Assembly: GCF_001612905.1 (NCBI RefSeq) | Contig: NZ_BDBI01000008.1 | Coordinates: 1 to 64,000, forward strand | Length of the DNA stretch: 64,000 bases | Origin: Nocardia ignorata NBRC 108230 | GTDB lineage: Bacteria > Actinomycetota > Actinomycetes > Mycobacteriales > Mycobacteriaceae | Reading direction: 5' to 3' | Shown here: positions 60,068 through 64,000 of the stretch, in pieces | Layout: the number at the start of each line of letters is the position of its first letter | How positions within the stretch are numbered: the stretch's first letter is position 1 | Translations under genes and position numbers: made by a program | Notes under the pieces: model-generated | What the model was told of the DNA's origin: nothing | The model's input: the letters and a program-made list of their open reading frames with translations, nothing else | The model's database searches: none

Positions 60068-61894
60068 ATGACCCAGACACTCGATCCCGTCGTCGACGGA
60101 TCGGACGTAGCCGGACCCCAGCAGCGGGTGGACGCCTGGCTGACGGCGTTCGAAGCGGCCCTGGCCGCGCGCGATGTCGACACGGCGGCGAGCATGTTCG
60201 CCACCGACAGCTTCTGGCGCGACCTGATCGCGTTCACCTGGAACATCAAGACCGTCGAAGGCCGGGCGGGCGTCGCCGACATGCTGCGCGCCCAGCTCGC
60301 CGACACCGACCCGTCCGGATTCCACACCACCGAGACACCGACCGAGGCCGATGGGGTGATCAGCGCGTGGATCGGATTCGAGACCGGCGCCGGACGCGGT
60401 GTCGGGCACCTGCGGCTCACCGACGAAGGCGCCTGGACGCTGCTCACCACACTGCAGGAACTGAAGGGTTTCGAGGAGAACAAGGGGCCGCGACGGCCAC
60501 GGGGTGTGCGTCACGGCGCCGACCGCGCCCGGGTGACCTGGTCCGAGCAACGCGAACGCGAACAGCACGAACTCGGCTACACCCGGCAGCCGTTCGTGCT
60601 CGTCGTCGGTGGAGGACAGGGTGGCATCGCCCTCGGTGCGCGGCTGCGCCAGCTCGGCGTGCCCGCGCTCGTCGTCGACAAGCACGATCGGCCCGGTGAC
60701 CAGTGGCGCAAGCGGTACAAGTCGCTGTGCCTGCACGATCCGGTCTGGTACGACCACCTGCCGTATCTGCCGTTCCCCGACAACTGGCCGGTGTTCGCGC
60801 CGAAGGACAAGATCGGCGACTGGCTCGAGATGTACACCAAGGTGATGGAGGTGCCGTACTGGTCCAAGACCACCTGCACCTCGGCGCGCTACGACAAGGC
60901 GAGCGAAACCTGGGTGGTCGAGGTGGAACGCGACGGCGACCCGCTCGTGCTGCGCCCGCACCACCTGGTGCTCGCGACAGGGATGTCGGGCAAACCGAAC
61001 ATCCCGAATTTCCCAGGGATGGACCGCTTTCGGGGCGACCAGCACCATTCCAGCCGGCACCCCGGGCCGGACCGCTACGCGGGCAAACGTGCCGTGGTGA
61101 TCGGGGCCAACAACTCCGCCCACGACATCTGTGGCGCCCTGTGGGAGGCGGGTGCCGACGTCACCATGGTGCAGCGGTCCTCCACCCACATCGTGAAGTC
61201 GGATTCGCTGATGGAACTCGGCCTCGGCGACCTGTACTCCGAGCGAGCCCTGGCTGCCGGAACGACCACGCAGAAAGCCGATCTCACCTTCGCGTCGCTG
61301 CCGTACCGGATCATGCCCGACTTCCAGATCCCCGTCTACGCCGCGATCCGTGAGCGCGACGCCGACTTCTACGCGCGCCTGGAACGCGCCGGGTTCGAAC
61401 TCGACTGGGGCGACGACGGCTCCGGATTGTTCATGAAATACCTGCGCCGAGGTTCGGGCTACTACATCGATGTGGGCGCCGCCGAACTCGTCGCCAACGG
61501 CGATATCCGTCTGGCGCACGGGCAGGTTCGTGAACTCACCGAGGACAGCGTGATCCTCGACGACGGCACCGAACTGCCCGCCGATCTCGTCGTCTACGCG
61601 ACCGGCTTCGGGTCGATGAACGGCTGGGCGGCCGATCTCATCGGCCAGGACGTCGCCGACGCGGTGGGCAAATGCTGGGGTTACGGCTCGGGCACCACCA
61701 AGGACCCCGGCCCCTGGGAAGGGGAGCTGCGCAATATGTGGAAACCGACCAAGCAGCCCGGCTTGTGGTTCCACGGCGGCAACCTGCACCAGTCCCGCCA
61801 CTACTCGCTGTACCTGGCCCTGCAGTTGAAGGCCCGGTTCGAAGGGGTGCCGACCCCGGTCTACGGAATGCAGGAGGTGCATCACCCGAGCTGA
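60068..61894 (+). CDS. Fusion of SnoaL-like domain and flavin-containing monooxygenase
   Basis: This is a 608-aa protein. Residues about 20-150 form a SnoaL/NTF2-like domain (VDAWLTAFEAALAARDVDTAASMFATDSFW). From about 175 a class-B flavin monooxygenase follows: VLVVGGGQGGIALGARLRQLG (FAD), GDQWRKRYKSLCLHDPVWYD, the linker LVLATGMSGKPNIP, AVVIGANNSAHDICGALWEAG (NADPH) and VVYATGFGSM. It would oxidise a soft nucleophile or ketone with NADPH and O2. ATG 60068 has GGAGGAGGA upstream. The frame is open far upstream but only as a shadow of the GAF gene. Confidence 0.88.
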   Translation: MTQTLDPVVDGSDVAGPQQRVDAWLTAFEAALAARDVDTAASMFATDSFWRDLIAFTWNIKTVEGRAGVADMLRAQLADTDPSGFHTTETPTEADGVISAWIGFETGAGRGVGHLRLTDEGAWTLLTTLQELKGFEENKGPRRPRGVRHGADRARVTWSEQREREQHELGYTRQPFVLVVGGGQGGIALGARLRQLGVPALVVDKHDRPGDQWRKRYKSLCLHDPVWYDHLPYLPFPDNWPVFAPKDKIGDWLEMYTKVMEVPYWSKTTCTSARYDKASETWVVEVERDGDPLVLRPHHLVLATGMSGKPNIPNFPGMDRFRGDQHHSSRHPGPDRYAGKRAVVIGANNSAHDICGALWEAGADVTMVQRSSTHIVKSDSLMELGLGDLYSERALAAGTTTQKADLTFASLPYRIMPDFQIPVYAAIRERDADFYARLERAGFELDWGDDGSGLFMKYLRRGSGYYIDVGAAELVANGDIRLAHGQVRELTEDSVILDDGTELPADLVVYATGFGSMNGWAADLIGQDVADAVGKCWGYGSGTTKDPGPWEGELRNMWKPTKQPGLWFHGGNLHQSRHYSLYLALQLKARFEGVPTPVYGMQEVHHPS

Positions 61895-61931
61895 CCGTCC
61901 TCGACGCGGGGAGCAGTCGGGTGGCTGATCC

Positions 61932-62637
61932 TCAGGCCGGTGGGACCAGGTCGCTTTCGCTGACGGTGTAGGTCAGCGGCGGGTAGACGAAGTCTGTTTC
62001 GTTGTTCTCACGTCGTCGCAGGCGGTAGAACTCTCGTCGCTGATCATCGTCGGCCGAGGTGAGACGCGCGCCCTGCGGCAGGTACGGCCGGCCTTCGCGG
62101 AACTGGACGAAGGTCTTCGATTCCCGGAAAGTCACGCCGAGCCACTGGTTCTCGACCGACCGTGCGGACGGCTCGAGCACGATCTTGTGCTTGAACCGCC
62201 GATTGGCGGCGACGGAGAACACGACGACGCTGTGGTGGGCGAGGCGGATCTCGAAGATCAGCGTCCGCGGCGGTCCCTCGGGGTGATTTCCCGTTTACTC
62301 CAGGAGAGCCGAACCTCGGCATGGGCCGAGATCTTGGCCTTGGACTGTTTGCGCCCGGCCGTGGCCGGGGTGTTGTGATAGGTCTGGGCGAGACCGTGAT
62401 CGAGCGGCGCGTGGCCACGGAACACGGTGGCGGTCTCGTTGTTCAGGGCGGCGACGATGCTCGTGTCGGTCGGGCCGAAGCCCTCGGTCGGCCCCGAGAG
62501 ATTCGTCGAGCAGCGCAGCAGCCGGAAAAGATCGTGGTTCCGAAGAAGTCCGGGATCGCGGTGTCGCGCGATTCCGTCGGTGCGATCAAGACGTTGCTCG
62601 TGTCGTCCAAGCAGGCTTCCGACTCGGTGTGCTTCAT
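61932..62637 (-). pseudogene. Conserved-looking gene broken by two frameshifts
   Basis: On the minus strand, three frames in succession read like one protein. First, ATG 62637 gives MKHTESEACLDDTSNVLIA to DFFGTTIFS near 62527. A second frame continues RLLRCSTNLSGPTEGFGPTD through SKAKISAHAEVRLSWSKREI to about 62285. A third frame runs GPPRTLIFEIRLAHHSVVVF to the stop at 61932. Each junction needs one extra base (near TTTTCC at about 62527 and CCCC at about 62284). The restored protein would be about 235 aa, soluble, family unknown. It starts 5 bp after the AraC stop, so it belonged to that operon. Both breaks are beside short homopolymers, so sequencing error is possible. Confidence 0.65.
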
Positions 62638-62641
62638 ACGA

Positions 62642-63646
62642 TCACGGCTTTCTGATCCGGGTGGAGCGGTAGTGGCTCGGCGCGCTACCGGTCCACCGGT
62701 GAAACGCCCGGCGGAAGGCGCTGGCCTCCGAATAGCCCAGCCGGGCGGCGAGATCCGCGATCGGCTCGTCTCCGTGCACCAGTGCTTCGACGGCGCGGTC
62801 GCGAAGGATCTCTTCCTGGATCCGGCGCTGGCTGGTGCCTTCGGCACGCAGCAGCCGCCGCAGGTGCGGCGCGCTGATCGAAAGGCGGCGGGCGAGTTCG
62901 TCGGCGCCGAGCCAGGGACCGTTCCGGTTGCGCTCCATGATCGCGCGCACCCGTGCCGCTGTGGTCGTGGCCTGCTCCTGCGCGTAGAACAGCACACCGG
63001 GGGAGTCACGGAGGAACCGTTTGAGGTCGGCTTCGTCGCGCACCACCGGCATGGGCAGCAAGGCCGCGTCGAACGACATCGCCAACCGCGATGCGCGGAA
63101 GGTCGGCCGGACTCCGAAAATCGTCGTGTACTCGTCGGCCAGGTGCTCGGCATCGAACGGGAAATCCACGGAAAGCAACGTGATCGGCGCCCCGATCAGC
63201 CAGCGGGCGAACCGGTGCACCCCACCGGTCATCGCGAACGCGACGAACGGATCGAGGCGCACGTCGGGATCGGCGATGCCGATCGTGGCGCGGCCGGAGT
63301 CGTCGGCCCGCATCTCCCAGCGGATGCCGGTGGTCACGGAGGACAGTTCGAACATGCGGCCGAGCGCGCCGCGCAGATCCCGGGTGTGGATGACGGTGAG
63401 TCCGGCCAGTCGCAAGGTGCCGCGTGCAACCGGTCGCGGACCCAAGCCAAGCAGTTCGTCGTCGGTCTGCTCCCAGAGGGCGCGGATCACCCCGGTCGTC
63501 TGCTCCGGTGTCATCCGGGCACGGTCCTCGGCGTAGAGCCGCCAGTCGAGTCCCGCTCCGCGCAGCGCGCGCCCCACATCGAGGCCGCGTTTCACCATCG
63601 ACTCGACTGTCGCCCGGAAGAACCGCATCGGAATCGTATGCGCCAC
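62642..63646 (-). CDS. AraC-family transcriptional regulator (OruR/arabinose-binding-like N-domain)
   Basis: This is a 334-aa regulator with an N-terminal PF12625-type ligand domain (about 10-190: RFFRATVESMVKRGLDVGRAL, TGGVHRFARWLIGAPI, VDFPFDAEHLADEYTTIFG) and two AraC helix-turn-helix units at the end (ADELARRLSISAPHLRRLLRAEG, then IADLAARLGYSEASAFRRAFHRW). The start is GTG 63646 with GAAGGAG 6 nt upstream. The longer frame to 63748 is unsupported. It is divergent from the thiolase-like gene at 63808, a likely target. Confidence 0.9.
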   Translation of the reverse strand: MAHTIPMRFFRATVESMVKRGLDVGRALRGAGLDWRLYAEDRARMTPEQTTGVIRALWEQTDDELLGLGPRPVARGTLRLAGLTVIHTRDLRGALGRMFELSSVTTGIRWEMRADDSGRATIGIADPDVRLDPFVAFAMTGGVHRFARWLIGAPITLLSVDFPFDAEHLADEYTTIFGVRPTFRASRLAMSFDAALLPMPVVRDEADLKRFLRDSPGVLFYAQEQATTTAARVRAIMERNRNGPWLGADELARRLSISAPHLRRLLRAEGTSQRRIQEEILRDRAVEALVHGDEPIADLAARLGYSEASAFRRAFHRWTGSAPSHYRSTRIRKP

Positions 63647-63807
63647 TTGGCTCCTTCGACGTCGGGCGAGGCGATTCGTACGGTACCGCAGCGGCGATGA
63701 TCGTTTCGGTCCCCCGAACGGCCCGCTGCGGTCCTCGTCGGGTGGCAATCGAACTCATAGCGTCATAGGTGACAGCCGCATGGCTGATCTATGGAGAGGA
63801 CTGTCCT

Positions 63808-64000
63808 GTGAAGCAACGGGTATTCGTCGTCGGTGTCGGTATGACGAAATTCGAGAAGCCGGGTCGGCGATTCAACGAAGACGGCAGCATCTGGGACTAC
63901 CCGGACATGGCGCGGGAATCGGGCACCAACGCCCTCACCGATGCCGGGATTTCCTATACCGAGGTGCAGCAGGCCTACGTCGGCTATGTGTACGGCGAGT
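63808..64000 (+). CDS. Lipid-transfer protein/thiolase (SCP-X-like), partial at window end
   Basis: Only the first 64 codons are in the window: [20 protein letters not shown], then [20 protein letters not shown] and [11 protein letters not shown]. This is the N-terminus of the SCP2-thiolase/lipid-transfer family (Ltp), which carries out thiolytic or aldol cleavage in steroid and fatty-acid breakdown. The start is GTG 63808, 7 nt after GGAGAGGA. The AraC gene is divergent. Confidence 0.87.
   Translation, partial: MKQRVFVVGVGMTKFEKPGRRFNEDGSIWDYPDMARESGTNALTDAGISYTEVQQAYVGYVYGE

Overview
The window is GC-rich actinobacterial DNA, with dense codons, many GTG starts, and many ATGA/TGATG/GTGA gene overlaps. 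A complete mce lipid-importer operon, a bacterial CYP51, a GT87 mannosyltransferase, an F420-type nitroreductase-like protein and AlkB with two rubredoxins together point to the mycolic-acid bacteria (Mycobacteriales). The mix fits Nocardia best, but genus is inferred from gene content only.

Layout. 0.2-4.1 kb: an orphan response regulator and a full ectABCD operon for ectoine and 5-hydroxyectoine. 4-12.9 kb: mixed housekeeping and accessory genes. These include a MarR/membrane-exporter pair with a palindromic operator, a GT87 glycosyltransferase, two small stress-type proteins behind a SigF/SigB-type promoter, an oxidoreductase/SDR pair facing an IclR regulator, and an F420-type protein. 12.9-16.6 kb: a secreted lipase, a Tat-exported cholesterol-oxidase-like GMC enzyme and a TetR, headed by a palindrome.

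16.7-38.4 kb is the core of the window: a sterol/lipid oxidation and uptake island. It holds a 3Fe-4S ferredoxin, a SnoaL-like protein, an unnamed 426-aa protein, a CYP123-like P450, a nine-gene mce operon (yrbEAB, mceA-F, one accessory gene), an acyl-CoA synthetase, a CYP125-like P450, an SDR and CYP51. It ends with a TetR-containing operon (aldehyde dehydrogenase, SDR, 3-hydroxyisobutyrate-dehydrogenase-like, carboxymuconolactone-decarboxylase-like, TetR). Six copies of one operator (TGTC-NN-GACA-NN-TGTC) lie in front of every transcription unit, so the island appears to be one regulon, probably run by its own TetR. Its gene set corresponds to the M. tuberculosis Rv0763c-Rv0771 (cyp51) neighbourhood, split in two around the mce/fadD/CYP125-like block.

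38.4-54 kb: two methyltransferases, an MFS exporter with MarR, a frameshifted NAD(P)-binding gene, NUDIX, an acyl-CoA oxidase/flavin monooxygenase pair with a structured leader, HIT, nitroreductase, a zinc-ribbon protein, an LLM flavoprotein, a CEO-synthase-like enzyme, a Thr/Pro-rich envelope protein, a MarR and a small secreted protein. 54-58.6 kb: an alkane hydroxylase operon (alkB, two rubredoxins, a rubredoxin-reductase-like flavoprotein) facing a TetR, then another small secreted protein. 58.7-64 kb: a GAF-domain regulator facing a SnoaL-monooxygenase fusion, a twice-frameshifted gene, an AraC regulator and the start of a lipid-transfer/thiolase gene cut by the window edge. No rRNA, tRNA, insertion sequence or CRISPR array was seen.
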